Part shown: piece after piece, positions 25,701-33,645 of the stretch
Layout: each line of letters opens with the position of its first letter
Numbering within the stretch: position 1 is the stretch's first letter
Assembly: GCA_964350695.1 (NCBI GenBank)
Contig: CAYGKM010000011.1
Span: forward strand, 1-64,000
Length of the DNA: 64,000 bases
Direction: 5' to 3'
Source of the DNA: TMED27 sp964350695
GTDB lineage: Bacteria > Pseudomonadota > Alphaproteobacteria > Micavibrionales > Micavibrionaceae
The notes under the pieces: generated by a model
Database searches by the model: none
Seen by the model: the letters and a program-made list of their open reading frames with translations, nothing else
What the model was told of the DNA's origin: nothing
Program-made: the position numbers and the translations under genes

Positions 25701-27571
25701 TCAAAGTTTGCTTTGGATTTTTCGATGTCCAAAGGCCTGTTTGCGTCTTCCTTTTCAAGAAGGAAATCATGAATCCAAATGGCGTTGTCTTCATCTTTGG
25801 GATGAATTTCAAACGGTAATTCGGCAATTGCGCGCAATCCCAGATTTTGCAATATCGGCATGACATCGGAGAGGTTCAGCGGGTTGTCCGGATTATAAAC
25901 TTTCAGGCGCAGTTGGTTTTCTTCGGTATCATCCGGACGGTAGAGATCAAGCTCGAGCATATGCGTGTCAAGGACATCTTCGATTTTTTCGATATCAAAT
26001 ATGGCGTGTTTGGCCCGGTAGCGGGCGGTGTATCCGATGGGGAAAGCTTCGGCGTAGCGCTCGGTCAGGGTTGTGATATTGCCTTCATCCTGATAGGCCT
26101 CGTATAGAGCTTGCGAGAGCATTTCATGCCAAGTCTGACCGGCAGCTTGGAGCATTTTCTCTATTTCAAGCGGATCATAATCCAACTCGTTATTTTGGGA
26201 TATATTAATGGTGAATAAGACCCGTGCAAAAACGGAGTCATCGAGAGATGTGAAAAAGTTTTCACATACACCGCCCAGTTCTTTCTCAAGAATTTTCGAC
26301 ATCCGTTTGCGCAAAGATGTGCCGTAGCGGTCTCTTGGTACGAAAACCAGACAGGAAATGTAGCGGCGAAATTCGTCTTTGCGGATGAAAAGCGCGATGC
26401 GTTGGCGCTCTTGAAGGCGAAGGATGCTCTCGGCGACTTTAAGGAGTTGTTTCGGTGCGATTTGAAACAATTCGTCGCGCGGGTATTTTTCAAGGATGTG
26501 TCTGAGCGCCTTGCGGTCATGCGAACCTTCAATGAAACCTGACATCTCCAGAACGTCTTCTACTTTTTCACGAAGATAGGGCACGTCGCTGACGCTGCGG
26601 GAATAGGTCACGGAGGTGAAGAGACCGAGGAATAGTTTTTCACCTTTGACGTTGCCGTCTTTATCATATGTCTTAATGGCGATGGCATCCATCGGCACGC
26701 GGCGATGGACGGTGGAGAGGCGGTTTGTTTTTGAAATTGAAAGTGGCGGAAGGTTTTTGCGCTTTTCCTGCAGGTTGCGCGGCAAGCCTTCTTCGGTTTC
26801 ACTTATATATGCGGGGCGTACATCGTCATGCAAAAGGCCGAGGCTTGAGCCTTTTTTTGTAGTGCTGACCAGTTCTTTGCCTTTTTCTACGAATTCATAT
26901 TCGCGGTAGCCAAGCAGTGTGAAGTTATCTTGAAGATAATCAAGGAAAGCACAATATTGCTGCACTTCTTTGAGAGGGCGGCGCGTTTTTGCATTGGCTA
27001 GGCCGTCTTTGGCTTCGCTTAGCGTTACGAGCATTTTCTTCCAGTCTTTATTCGCAATATAAACATCTTCAAGAGCGACATAGAGACCTTTTTCAAGTTT
27101 CTCCAGCGCCTTTTTCGGCGGGGAGTCCTTGATCTGAATATGGATATGGGATTGGCGAATTGTTCTATCTGACGGGGTCGCCGATACATCTGTGATGTTG
27201 CCTTTAGCGTCATATTCGATGTTAAGCATCGGGTGCAGCAATAGATCAATCAGAAAGTTGTTCTTGTTCACTTCGGCCACAACAGAGTCTATCAGGAAGG
27301 CTAAGTCGTCACTGACGATATCAATAATGGTGATGCGCGGGCCGTCGCTGACGCCGGTTGAGGAATAGATTTTTAACTTCGGGGAACCGGTTGTACGGTC
27401 TTGTGCCAATTCCCAGTGCGTCTTCGAGACTTCTGCCAGAAGTTTGGCATCAAAATGCTCTTCGTCTTCCTCGTTCATGTGGCTGCAAAGCACGTCTAAA
27501 AGCGTTTTCTGCTTTTGCGTGGCGCTTGCCGGAAGAGACTTAATTGCTTTTTGAACAAGAGCTGGGGACAT
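22775..27571 (-). CDS. NAD-specific glutamate dehydrogenase, large (180-kDa class)
   Basis: 1598 residues, the size of the GDH-180/NAD_Gdh_bact family. The N-terminal third holds ACT-like regulatory segments (RITIIDIVSDDLAFLIDSVVAEVNK). The catalytic part contains MVKNSVIVPMGAKGGFVVK with the active-site lysine, a nucleotide-binding segment around GVGDMGGDVFGNGMLLSEHIRLVGAF, and WFGGIGTYIKS with VVGEGANLGVTQLGRIEFA, all family signatures. The enzyme oxidatively deaminates glutamate to 2-oxoglutarate; in this class it is mainly catabolic and allosterically controlled. It is a single-gene unit with about 100 bp of upstream space shared with the divergent SRAP gene. Confidence 0.96.
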   Translation of the reverse strand: MSPALVQKAIKSLPASATQKQKTLLDVLCSHMNEEDEEHFDAKLLAEVSKTHWELAQDRTTGSPKLKIYSSTGVSDGPRITIIDIVSDDLAFLIDSVVAEVNKNNFLIDLLLHPMLNIEYDAKGNITDVSATPSDRTIRQSHIHIQIKDSPPKKALEKLEKGLYVALEDVYIANKDWKKMLVTLSEAKDGLANAKTRRPLKEVQQYCAFLDYLQDNFTLLGYREYEFVEKGKELVSTTKKGSSLGLLHDDVRPAYISETEEGLPRNLQEKRKNLPPLSISKTNRLSTVHRRVPMDAIAIKTYDKDGNVKGEKLFLGLFTSVTYSRSVSDVPYLREKVEDVLEMSGFIEGSHDRKALRHILEKYPRDELFQIAPKQLLKVAESILRLQERQRIALFIRKDEFRRYISCLVFVPRDRYGTSLRKRMSKILEKELGGVCENFFTSLDDSVFARVLFTINISQNNELDYDPLEIEKMLQAAGQTWHEMLSQALYEAYQDEGNITTLTERYAEAFPIGYTARYRAKHAIFDIEKIEDVLDTHMLELDLYRPDDTEENQLRLKVYNPDNPLNLSDVMPILQNLGLRAIAELPFEIHPKDEDNAIWIHDFLLEKEDANRPLDIEKSKANFEKAFTKIWCKSMENDGLNRLILSANTNWHEITILRTYVRYLKQIRFPFSRPYTEKALNNNPTMSRLLIDLFKAYHDPQNGKKADDLAEKITKDITKALEKVDALDEDRILRMMVTMISATLRTNYYQRQKDGSAKTYLSIKLDPPKIPEVPAPKPYREIFVYSPRVEGVHLRGDKIARGGLRWSDRHEDFRTEVLGLMKAQMVKNSVIVPMGAKGGFVVKTPTNSRQEFQIEGIECYKTLIRGLLDITDNRDGEKIIPPQNVVRRDGDDPYLVVAADKGTASFSDIANGLSQEYGFWLDDAFASGGSAGYDHKKMGITARGAWESVKLLFRELNHNIQEQDFDAIGVGDMGGDVFGNGMLLSEHIRLVGAFNHLHIFCDPDPDPKTSFKERKRLFEGVKGWDEYDTKLLSKGGRIFERSEKTLKLTPEIQKRFDLHSDKVTPNELMHAMLTARTDLMWFGGIGTYIKSTSETDTDVGDKANDAIRINGNELKAKVVGEGANLGVTQLGRIEFAEKGGLINTDFVDNSGGVNSSDLEVNIKILLSDVMNSKGNTMDLQGRNKLLEKMTDDVANLVLRNNYQQAQAISLAELQAKENLQMQEDFIKYLEREKGVNRKLEGLPDDEKIESRLRIGKGLTRPELSILVSYAKIGFTQDLLASDIPESPDMKDWIINYFPDDLRKKYEKEIKRHRLAREIVATSMANSLINRMGPTFLKAKMKKTGTTAAQIAKAYIIVRDAYSLRSLWDQIEGLDNKVPAEVQLKAMREIAQLSEHAVTWFLTRLGRDLDIGREIEDFGKGIEILRKDMTSLFTPNLAETVKLRAAAGERDGLPKDLAEQIALMPVLSSACDIIRISLEQKTDLIETAHTYFEVGEQFHMAWLRQQARFLPSDDHWQAEATRGLVDQLFGCQAALTMRILRDTKSKSGKDQSLAQKWLEDHTDQVKQIEPLFVDLRRAGTIDLPMLIIAEQRLRNLAGV

Positions 27572-27677
27572 AGTGACCGTTCTTTTTTGTTACGACTTGC
27601 CGATAGGCATATCCAAAAGCGTATGATACATCAAGAGAGTAAAATCCAGAATTGCTAATTTATATTATTTTTTTCAT

Positions 27678-28367
27678 ATGTGTGGTCGTTTTGCTTTTCA
27701 TCTCCCGCCTAACAAACTCAAAGAGCTTTTGGGTTTGGATAATCTATTGAATATCAAGCCGCGATACAACTGCGCACCGATGCAAGAGCAAACGATTGTT
27801 ATTAAAAACCGTATGGGTAATGCCCGTTGGGGGTTTCGGCCTGAATGGGCGCGGGAAGATGACCCTGCCATGGCGGCGAAGATGATCAATGCGCGCAGCG
27901 AAACGGTGCACGAGAAACCTTCTTTTAAAGACAGTTGGGTGAAAGGGCGGCGATGCCTTATCCCCGCCAGCGGATTTTATGAGTGGAAAAAGCGTGAGGG
28001 GAGCGGGGAAAAACAGCCTTATTATATTTCATTGCGCGAACTTGATGTTCTTTGCTTTGCCGGGCTTTGGTCGAAAATTGGTGATCAGGTTACGTTTACG
28101 ATTTTAACGAAGGCCGCCGATGGGGAGCTTGCCGATATTCATCATCGCGCGCCTGTCATGATTTCACTGGAGCATGCTGCGGATTGGTTTAGCGGGGCGG
28201 AAGAAATTGCGCGCGGTTTGGTTGAGGTATCAAGCGCAAAGGCGTTGGAGTTTTATCCGGTGTCTTCCGATGTCGGGAAAGTTGCGAATGATTATTTGGG
28301 CCTTTTGGATAGAGCTGAGAGTCCTGCGCCAGAAGAAACGTTTTCTAATCAGCGGCAGCTTTTATAG
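27678..28367 (+). CDS. SRAP (HMCES/YedK) abasic-site peptidase family protein
   Basis: 229 residues. Met-Cys at the N-terminus (MCGRFAFH) supplies Cys2, which in characterised members forms a thiazolidine cross-link with abasic DNA. Other motifs are the PRYNCAPMQEQ Asn, ARWGFRPEWA, MINARSETVHEKPSFKD (Arg/Glu), RCLIPASGFYEWKK (Glu) and HHRAPVMI (His). The family shields abasic sites in single-stranded DNA during replication; SOS linkage is known for some members but no LexA box is obvious here. Its 3' end overlaps the convergent TlpA-like gene by 23 bp. The assignment is secure; the biology in this organism is inferred. Confidence 0.93.
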   Translation: MCGRFAFHLPPNKLKELLGLDNLLNIKPRYNCAPMQEQTIVIKNRMGNARWGFRPEWAREDDPAMAAKMINARSETVHEKPSFKDSWVKGRRCLIPASGFYEWKKREGSGEKQPYYISLRELDVLCFAGLWSKIGDQVTFTILTKAADGELADIHHRAPVMISLEHAADWFSGAEEIARGLVEVSSAKALEFYPVSSDVGKVANDYLGLLDRAESPAPEETFSNQRQLL

Positions 28368-28908
28368 AGTCGATTTGTTTCACGAGATCGTCATACTCCC
28401 AATCTGCGCCGATAATTTTGCTGCGCATCAGGCCTTGGGAATCAATTAAAATTGTTTCGGGTAGTTTAAAGGTCTGGAAGATTTTTTGCGTGATATTGGT
28501 GTTTTCATCCCATGCGAAGATGACATTTTCGGGAGGAGCGCTTAAATTTTGTTTTTTCAAAAATGCGTTCATTGCCGCTTCGTCTATGTCCGAGGACAGC
28601 GCGATCAGCGCGATGTTTTGTTCCTTCGCGGCCTTTATCAGGAGCGGTATTTCTTTGATACAGGGCGGACACCATGAGGCCCAAAAATTCAGGATTATGG
28701 GTCTGCCTTTAAAGTCTTTTGCAGCAAGCGTTTTGCCGTCTTTGTCGGTGAAGGTGAAATCAGGCAGGGGGGCGATTGTGGCTGCTCCAATCGGGCTTTG
28801 CGGGGCGATTGTAATGTCTTTTGTTGCGGGTTTACGGCTTTCAAAGTATAGCGTCGCGCTATAGGTAAGGCCGGCGATGATTACAAAAAGGATGAGGTTT
28901 GTTTTCAT
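28345..28908 (-). CDS. TlpA/ResA-like thioredoxin, cytochrome c maturation operon
   Basis: 187 residues: an N-terminal membrane anchor (about 1-24) and a periplasmic thioredoxin domain with the active site FWASWCPPCIKEIPLL and a cis-Pro region LPETILIDSQG. It is of the TlpA/ResA/CcmG type, which reduces apocytochrome c heme-binding Cys residues or maintains oxidase copper sites. Its start overlaps the CcsA stop (ATGA, 28905-28908), tying it to System II cytochrome c maturation. The DsbD-like protein at 1826-3982 is a candidate electron donor. Confidence 0.9.
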   Translation of the reverse strand: MKTNLILFVIIAGLTYSATLYFESRKPATKDITIAPQSPIGAATIAPLPDFTFTDKDGKTLAAKDFKGRPIILNFWASWCPPCIKEIPLLIKAAKEQNIALIALSSDIDEAAMNAFLKKQNLSAPPENVIFAWDENTNITQKIFQTFKLPETILIDSQGLMRSKIIGADWEYDDLVKQIDSIKAAAD

Positions 28909-30584
28909 GATTTTTGCGTCTTTATTTTAAGTGTTAATGCGGAGATGAGAATGATTTCTGCGGCGCAGAAGATTGCGAAGCCTTCGGCAACGCCGTCAAT
29001 AAATCCATAAGAATGCAGACCGACAGACAGCAAATTTACGCCGAACCATGCAAGCGCGATGATGATGTTAAGCGCCGCCATGAGGCTGACGAAGCCGAGG
29101 GGTTTAATGTGGCTGGATAGCCGCCCATGCTGCACCCAGAGCAGCCACAGAACGATCAGCAGCGCGCCGTTTTCTTTCGGGTCCCAGCCCCAGAAACGCC
29201 CCCAGCTTTGGTCGGCCCAAATGCCGCCAAGGATTGTGCCAAAGGTTGTGAAAAATAGCGCGAGCAATGAAAGGTGGTAGATATTTTGCTGCAGTTTAAG
29301 CCAAAGAATCGGGGCTTTGTTTAAGGCTTTTGCGATGAGCGCGGTATGGGCGAGCATGGCAGTGAGGATGCACACACCGTAGCCAATTGTGATGCAGATC
29401 ACGTGAGTTGCCAGCCAGAAATTGGTATTAAGAACCGCGACTAAAACTTCGAGGCTGTCGCCGTTTTTGATGAGCGCGGGGCTGATTGCAAGAAGCGCAA
29501 GGGCGCTTAAAGTGCCTGCCATGAGGGGCACGGATTGCTTTTTACGCACGGCGAATATGAGGCCAAGGCTTGCGCAGATCAGGCTGACGAAGAGCACGGA
29601 TTCATAAAGCGTACCGACGGGCGGGCGATCAAGTATATAGATGCGAAGGGCAATGGAGGCGGCGTGTGCGGCGATGCCGATTATCGTAAGCACAAAGGCG
29701 GTTTTTGAACGTGAAGAGAGCGCCGCAATAAACCCCGCCGCATAGAGGGTTATGATCCAGAGATAAGGTTTTATGCTGCGGTAAAATTCTTCGGTTTTAA
29801 GGCGAGTCTCGGAATATCCGTTTTGGCTTTGGGTTTTTGTTATCTCTTTAATTTGCTCTATGGCGGCGCTCCAGTTTTGTGCGTTTCCTGCTCTGTAGGC
29901 TTGCCCGGCCTCGTTCCATTTTTCGAGGAGCGCGGCAGAGGGTGGAGAGCCGTTGCCGCTGAGGAGCATTTCCCAAGGCGAGAGCCATAACCCTGTCTCC
30001 CATTGCGCGGGCAGGACTTTGAAGGCCGTGCTTTGAGCGCCTGCGGCCATCATCATTTGCGCGGGTTCGCTTTTGGGCTTGAGGTCCAGGAAACGGGTTT
30101 GATTGCCGCCGCTTTCAATCGGCATCAGTGCGGAGAAGCTGCGCAGTAAGTTTGTGTAACCGAGGGCTTTATCATGGAGCGTGAGGAGCGCCTTTTCATC
30201 ATCTGTGAGGACAGCGTTGTCTTTTGCGATAAGTTCTTCAACATAGCCTTGGGTTTTTTCCAAGCCTTTGAGGAGGTCTTCATAGGAAAAATAAGTACTG
30301 CTTTTATCCAGTTCGAATTGGTTTTTTATTGTGTCGCGGCGGATTTCGAAAACAGGTTCTTTGATGGCGTTTGCGGGATCGAAGATGGTTTTGGCGAGCC
30401 ATGCGCTTGCCCCTTGTTCATCTCCTGATATTAATTTTTTTTGAATATCGGCGAAGCTCTGAATTGGTTTTATGCGGCCTTCGTTAAGGATCGGCAGGGA
30501 TTCGAAGTTGCGTATATTTAGCTCTTGCGCCTGCGCGGGCAAGGCGATGAATACGCAGAGAATAAGCGTGAGGAGACGGATCAT
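28905..30584 (-). CDS. ccsA: Cytochrome c maturation protein CcsA (System II) with N-terminal extension
   Basis: 559 residues. A signal peptide (1-19) leads to a long periplasmic N-terminal region (about 20-270) that starts LPILNEGRIKPIQSFADIQKK. Then come about eight membrane helices with the heme-handling WWD motif WGRFWGWDPKENGALL and flanking His residues (ATHVICITIGYG, HSYGFIDG). The WWD core is diagnostic of CcsA/ResC. The extension is not part of ordinary CcsA (about 300-400 residues), but a similar GRxKP-containing segment occurs, as I recall, in some fused or extended CcsA proteins of other phyla. Overlaps of 4 bp with resB upstream and the TlpA-like gene downstream show a tight operon. 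Confidence 0.92.
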   Translation of the reverse strand: MIRLLTLILCVFIALPAQAQELNIRNFESLPILNEGRIKPIQSFADIQKKLISGDEQGASAWLAKTIFDPANAIKEPVFEIRRDTIKNQFELDKSSTYFSYEDLLKGLEKTQGYVEELIAKDNAVLTDDEKALLTLHDKALGYTNLLRSFSALMPIESGGNQTRFLDLKPKSEPAQMMMAAGAQSTAFKVLPAQWETGLWLSPWEMLLSGNGSPPSAALLEKWNEAGQAYRAGNAQNWSAAIEQIKEITKTQSQNGYSETRLKTEEFYRSIKPYLWIITLYAAGFIAALSSRSKTAFVLTIIGIAAHAASIALRIYILDRPPVGTLYESVLFVSLICASLGLIFAVRKKQSVPLMAGTLSALALLAISPALIKNGDSLEVLVAVLNTNFWLATHVICITIGYGVCILTAMLAHTALIAKALNKAPILWLKLQQNIYHLSLLALFFTTFGTILGGIWADQSWGRFWGWDPKENGALLIVLWLLWVQHGRLSSHIKPLGFVSLMAALNIIIALAWFGVNLLSVGLHSYGFIDGVAEGFAIFCAAEIILISALTLKIKTQKS

Positions 30585-31675
30585 GGTTTGCGCCCCCTCA
30601 TCACCAAAACAGGGTGAAGCAAAAGCCCGAGGCCGATAATCAGTGCGCCAATATAGGGGAATAGCCAGCCTTTATTTTCCACAACGGCGAGGATGGTCAT
30701 TTCCATTTCGGGGGTTTGGCGGAATGAGGATTGAAAGAAGGTGTAGCCTTTATAGCGTAGCGGCGCATTCATTTCGATTCGCGCGGGCCATTCGAGGTTT
30801 CCGTCCTTGACGACCACATCGGAGTGATAGCCGCGCGCCATTTCTGTGCCTTCGTAATCATCTTTGACGAAGTCTTTGAGGGCGATGGAGAAAGGCAGCG
30901 TATTTTGTGCTTTTCCAAAGATGAGGGTGTATGCATCGCCATTGACGGTGAACTCTATGGGTTTGGGCATGCCGTCAAAGCCGATATAGGTGCCGTCTTT
31001 ATCTGTGCCGGAGATTTTAAATTCCAACCCTGTAAGGTTGGCTTCTGGCTCGGTTTCTTCGGGGGCGTTTTTTAAATCCATAAAGGCGGCCATGGATTGA
31101 TAGGTTTTGCCCTCGCGGGCTTCACGTTTTTCGATTGCGCAGTTATTACACCAGCTTTGTACCTCTATTTTGAAGGGCAGCGCCGAGGTATCCCAGTTTT
31201 TGATTTTCTCATAGGGAAGGCGGGCGATTTCCTCGCGGTCTTTGAATATGCTGAGATTGCGTTCGGTGTAGCTGTAGATATAGGGCGTGGCGCTGCCTTC
31301 TGGGATCAGCATATAGGATTCACGGGCGAAAACGGCCGTGAGCAAGCCGCCGATAAGCAGGATTAATGCGCCGAAATGAGAGAGAATGATGCCGCTTTTG
31401 CGCCAGCTCCATTCGCTTTTTAGCAGGAATTTGAGGGTGAGGTTCAGGCTTAATAGTCCAAGGATGAGAAAGCCGCCCGGTAGCGGTATAGGCCCTGCCC
31501 AGAACACAAAACTGGAGAAAAACATTTCATGGGCGCGGAAAAGCCCAATCCATCTTTGGGCGATTGTTCCGGCAACGAGAAGGACGATCAGCGCAGGCAT
31601 CAGCCAGAAAACCATCTCGGCTTCGGCGAGTTTATGGAGCGCGTTGAGCACGGGATTTGACGCTTTTTTTGCCAT
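30581..31675 (-). CDS. resB: ResB-like cytochrome c maturation protein (Ccs1)
   Basis: 364 residues from the ATG at 31675. Two N-terminal membrane helices (MVFWLMPALIVLLVAGTIAQ and GGFLILGLLSLNLTLKFLL), a third (SGIILSHFGALILLIGGLL), a periplasmic domain of about 200 residues with a CNNC pair, and a C-terminal helix (WLFPYIGALIIGLGLLLHP) preceded by RYKGYTFFQSSF give the ResB/Ccs1 plan, in a shortened form. ResB and CcsA together carry heme to the outer face and attach it to apocytochrome c. The frame stays open to 32590, but that part is antisense to ffs and dnaX and has no ResB character, so the longer reading is rejected. Confidence 0.9.
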   Translation of the reverse strand: MAKKASNPVLNALHKLAEAEMVFWLMPALIVLLVAGTIAQRWIGLFRAHEMFFSSFVFWAGPIPLPGGFLILGLLSLNLTLKFLLKSEWSWRKSGIILSHFGALILLIGGLLTAVFARESYMLIPEGSATPYIYSYTERNLSIFKDREEIARLPYEKIKNWDTSALPFKIEVQSWCNNCAIEKREAREGKTYQSMAAFMDLKNAPEETEPEANLTGLEFKISGTDKDGTYIGFDGMPKPIEFTVNGDAYTLIFGKAQNTLPFSIALKDFVKDDYEGTEMARGYHSDVVVKDGNLEWPARIEMNAPLRYKGYTFFQSSFRQTPEMEMTILAVVENKGWLFPYIGALIIGLGLLLHPVLVMRGRKP

Positions 31676-31735
31676 GCAAGACATGTATAGGAAACTATGG
31701 TGCGTTTCAATGATAAGGCATGGGAATTTATGAGA

Positions 31736-31829
31736 AGGTGGAAGACGGACACGACCCGAGAAATTACTTACGGCTGCTGGCTTTCGCCCCTGACCGGGTT
31801 GGGCAATACTTCGCCCGCGCCGCCTTCCG
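31736..31829 (-). ncRNA. ffs: Signal recognition particle RNA, small bacterial (4.5S) type
   Basis: The minus strand carries the universal SRP domain IV core: GGTCAGG, a 3-bp stem closed by a GAAA tetraloop (GGC-GAAA-GCC, loop at 31785-31782), then AGCAGCC. Further out, ACCCG pairs with CGGGT, and a 9-bp terminal helix (31828-31820 with 31748-31740) closes the molecule, giving about 94 nt. A strong promoter ends about 6 bp before the proposed 5' end. The exact ends are approximate. ffs near dnaX is a common alphaproteobacterial arrangement. No T-run follows, so the 3' end may be made by processing. Confidence 0.92.
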
Positions 31830-31834
31830 AGTTT

Positions 31835-31863
31835 TATATAGGGGTATCGCCCAAAAAACGCAA
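31835..31863 (-). promoter_or_regulatory. Sigma-70-type promoter of ffs
   Basis: On the minus strand, -35 TTGCGT (31863-31858), a 17-bp spacer, and -10 TATATA (31840-31835). The predicted start 6-8 bp downstream coincides with the first base of the SRP RNA terminal helix, which supports both calls. Confidence 0.75.
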
Positions 31864-31906
31864 GTCCTGCCTTGCCCGATATATGGAATCGTCTTAGGTT
31901 TAGGGT

Positions 31907-33640
31907 ATGTCTGAAAAACAAGCCGCATATAGAGTTCTCGCCCGTAAATACCGTCCGCAAAATTTTGATGAGTTGATTGGTCAGGACGCGCTGGTGCGTA
32001 CGCTGTCCAATGCCATCGAATCCGGACGCGTTGCGCATGCGTTTATGCTCACGGGGGTGCGCGGTGTGGGGAAGACAACAACGGCGCGAATTATTGCGAA
32101 AGCCCTTAATTATAAGGATGGGCCAACAGTTGGGCCGACGGATGATTGTGATATTTGCAAGGCGATCTCGCAGGATCGGCATCCTGATGTGATCGAGATG
32201 GATGCGGCGAGTAATACAGGCGTTGAGAATATCCGCGAAATTCTGGATGGCATTCGCTATGCACCCTCTGAGGCCAGATACAAGGTTTATGTGATCGACG
32301 AGGTGCATATGCTCTCGAAGAGTGCGTTTAACGCGCTTTTGAAAACGCTGGAAGAGCCGCCCGAGCATGTGAAGTTTATTTTTGCGACCACCGAGATCCG
32401 CAAAGTACCGATTACCGTGCTGTCGCGCTGTCAGCGGTTTGATTTGCGGCGCGTTGATATCCCTACGCTTTCCGCGCATTTTGTTTCTATTTGTGAGCAA
32501 GAGGGCGTAAAAATTGATGACGTTGCGGTGGCGATGATTGCGCGCGCGGCGGATGGATCTGTGCGGGACGGGCTTTCTATCCTCGATCAAGCGATGGCGT
32601 TAAATAGCGAACTGATTACGGCGGAAACCGTTGAAGATATGCTGGGGCTGGCGGATCGCGCGCGGAGTATGGATTTGCTTGAGCATGCGCTATCGGGGAA
32701 TATGCCTGAATCACTCGAAATCATGGATGATCTTTATCGTAGCGGCGCAGACCCGCTTGTGATGATGCAGGATTTGCTCGATCTCAGTCATATGTTGACG
32801 AAGCTTCGCGCTGTGCCGGAAGCGAAGGACATGAAGCAAGGCATGACGCAAGACCAAGTGAACCGCGCGGCTGATATGGCGGCGCAGCTTTCGATGCCTA
32901 CATTGGCGAAAACGTGGCAGATATTGCTTAAGGGTTTATCGGAAGTGCAGCTTGCGCCAAACCCGCAAAGCGCGGCAGAGATGGTGCTTATTCGTTTGGC
33001 GTATGCTGCGGATTTACCTGACCCTGCGGAGCTTTTAAAGACGCTCAAGGATAATCCTGCGCCAGCCGCGAGTACAAGCGCAGCCAGTGTTTCGGCAGAG
33101 CCGCCGCAAAGCGCGCCGACCAGTCGGTCTTCTGCAGGGCCATCAGGCGGCGTTTCCGCGCCGGCCAGCGTTGAAATCCCCAAAGGGGGTTCTCGGGGCG
33201 GTAGCGAGATGGCGGCGCTAGCGACCTCATTAGAGATTGTCCCTGATTCTGATCCCATGGTTATTCCGCAGATTAAAACGCTGGAAGATGTGGTGCAGGT
33301 TCTTGAGATTGGGGGTGAGATTTTGCTGTCCTCACAGGTTTATCAATTTGCGCATCTCGTGAAGCTTGAAGAAGGGCGTCTGGAAATTCGCCCCGAAGAA
33401 GAGGCTCTTCCGAAATTTACGCAGGATTTAGGGGCTGCGCTCAGCCGGATTACCGGCAATCGCTGGATGGTGAGTGTGTCAGGTGCGGCAGGGCAGCCGA
33501 CATTGGCGGAAAAGGCCGATGCGGCGCTTTCGGCAGAGCGCGAACAGGTTTTGAATACACCTATCATGAAAGAGGTTTTGGCGGTCTTTCCTGATGCGGA
33601 ATTAAGGGGTATAAAGTATATTCAAGATCAAGAAGGATAA
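31907..33640 (+). CDS. dnaX: DNA polymerase III subunit gamma/tau
   Basis: 577 residues. The N-terminal AAA+ clamp-loader ATPase has Walker A GVRGVGKTTTAR (about 48-59), Walker B VYVIDEVHML, the sensor segment FATTEIRKVPITVLSRCQRFDLRR with the SRC arginine finger, and domains I-III through residue 370. A Pro/Ala/Ser-rich linker follows (about 385-440), then a tau C-terminal domain. The zinc module between Walker A and B has only CDIC; the first two of the usual four Cys are missing. It is followed 5 bp later by ybaB, the normal partner, but the next gene is xth rather than recR. Confidence 0.96.
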   Translation: MSEKQAAYRVLARKYRPQNFDELIGQDALVRTLSNAIESGRVAHAFMLTGVRGVGKTTTARIIAKALNYKDGPTVGPTDDCDICKAISQDRHPDVIEMDAASNTGVENIREILDGIRYAPSEARYKVYVIDEVHMLSKSAFNALLKTLEEPPEHVKFIFATTEIRKVPITVLSRCQRFDLRRVDIPTLSAHFVSICEQEGVKIDDVAVAMIARAADGSVRDGLSILDQAMALNSELITAETVEDMLGLADRARSMDLLEHALSGNMPESLEIMDDLYRSGADPLVMMQDLLDLSHMLTKLRAVPEAKDMKQGMTQDQVNRAADMAAQLSMPTLAKTWQILLKGLSEVQLAPNPQSAAEMVLIRLAYAADLPDPAELLKTLKDNPAPAASTSAASVSAEPPQSAPTSRSSAGPSGGVSAPASVEIPKGGSRGGSEMAALATSLEIVPDSDPMVIPQIKTLEDVVQVLEIGGEILLSSQVYQFAHLVKLEEGRLEIRPEEEALPKFTQDLGAALSRITGNRWMVSVSGAAGQPTLAEKADAALSAEREQVLNTPIMKEVLAVFPDAELRGIKYIQDQEG

Positions 33641-33645
33641 GGCAG

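Noticed and set aside
31676..32590. Open minus-strand frame extending ResB to 669 residues
   Set aside because: The extra 305 residues are Arg/His/Asn-rich antisense reading of dnaX and ffs with no ResB similarity; the true start ATG is at 31675.
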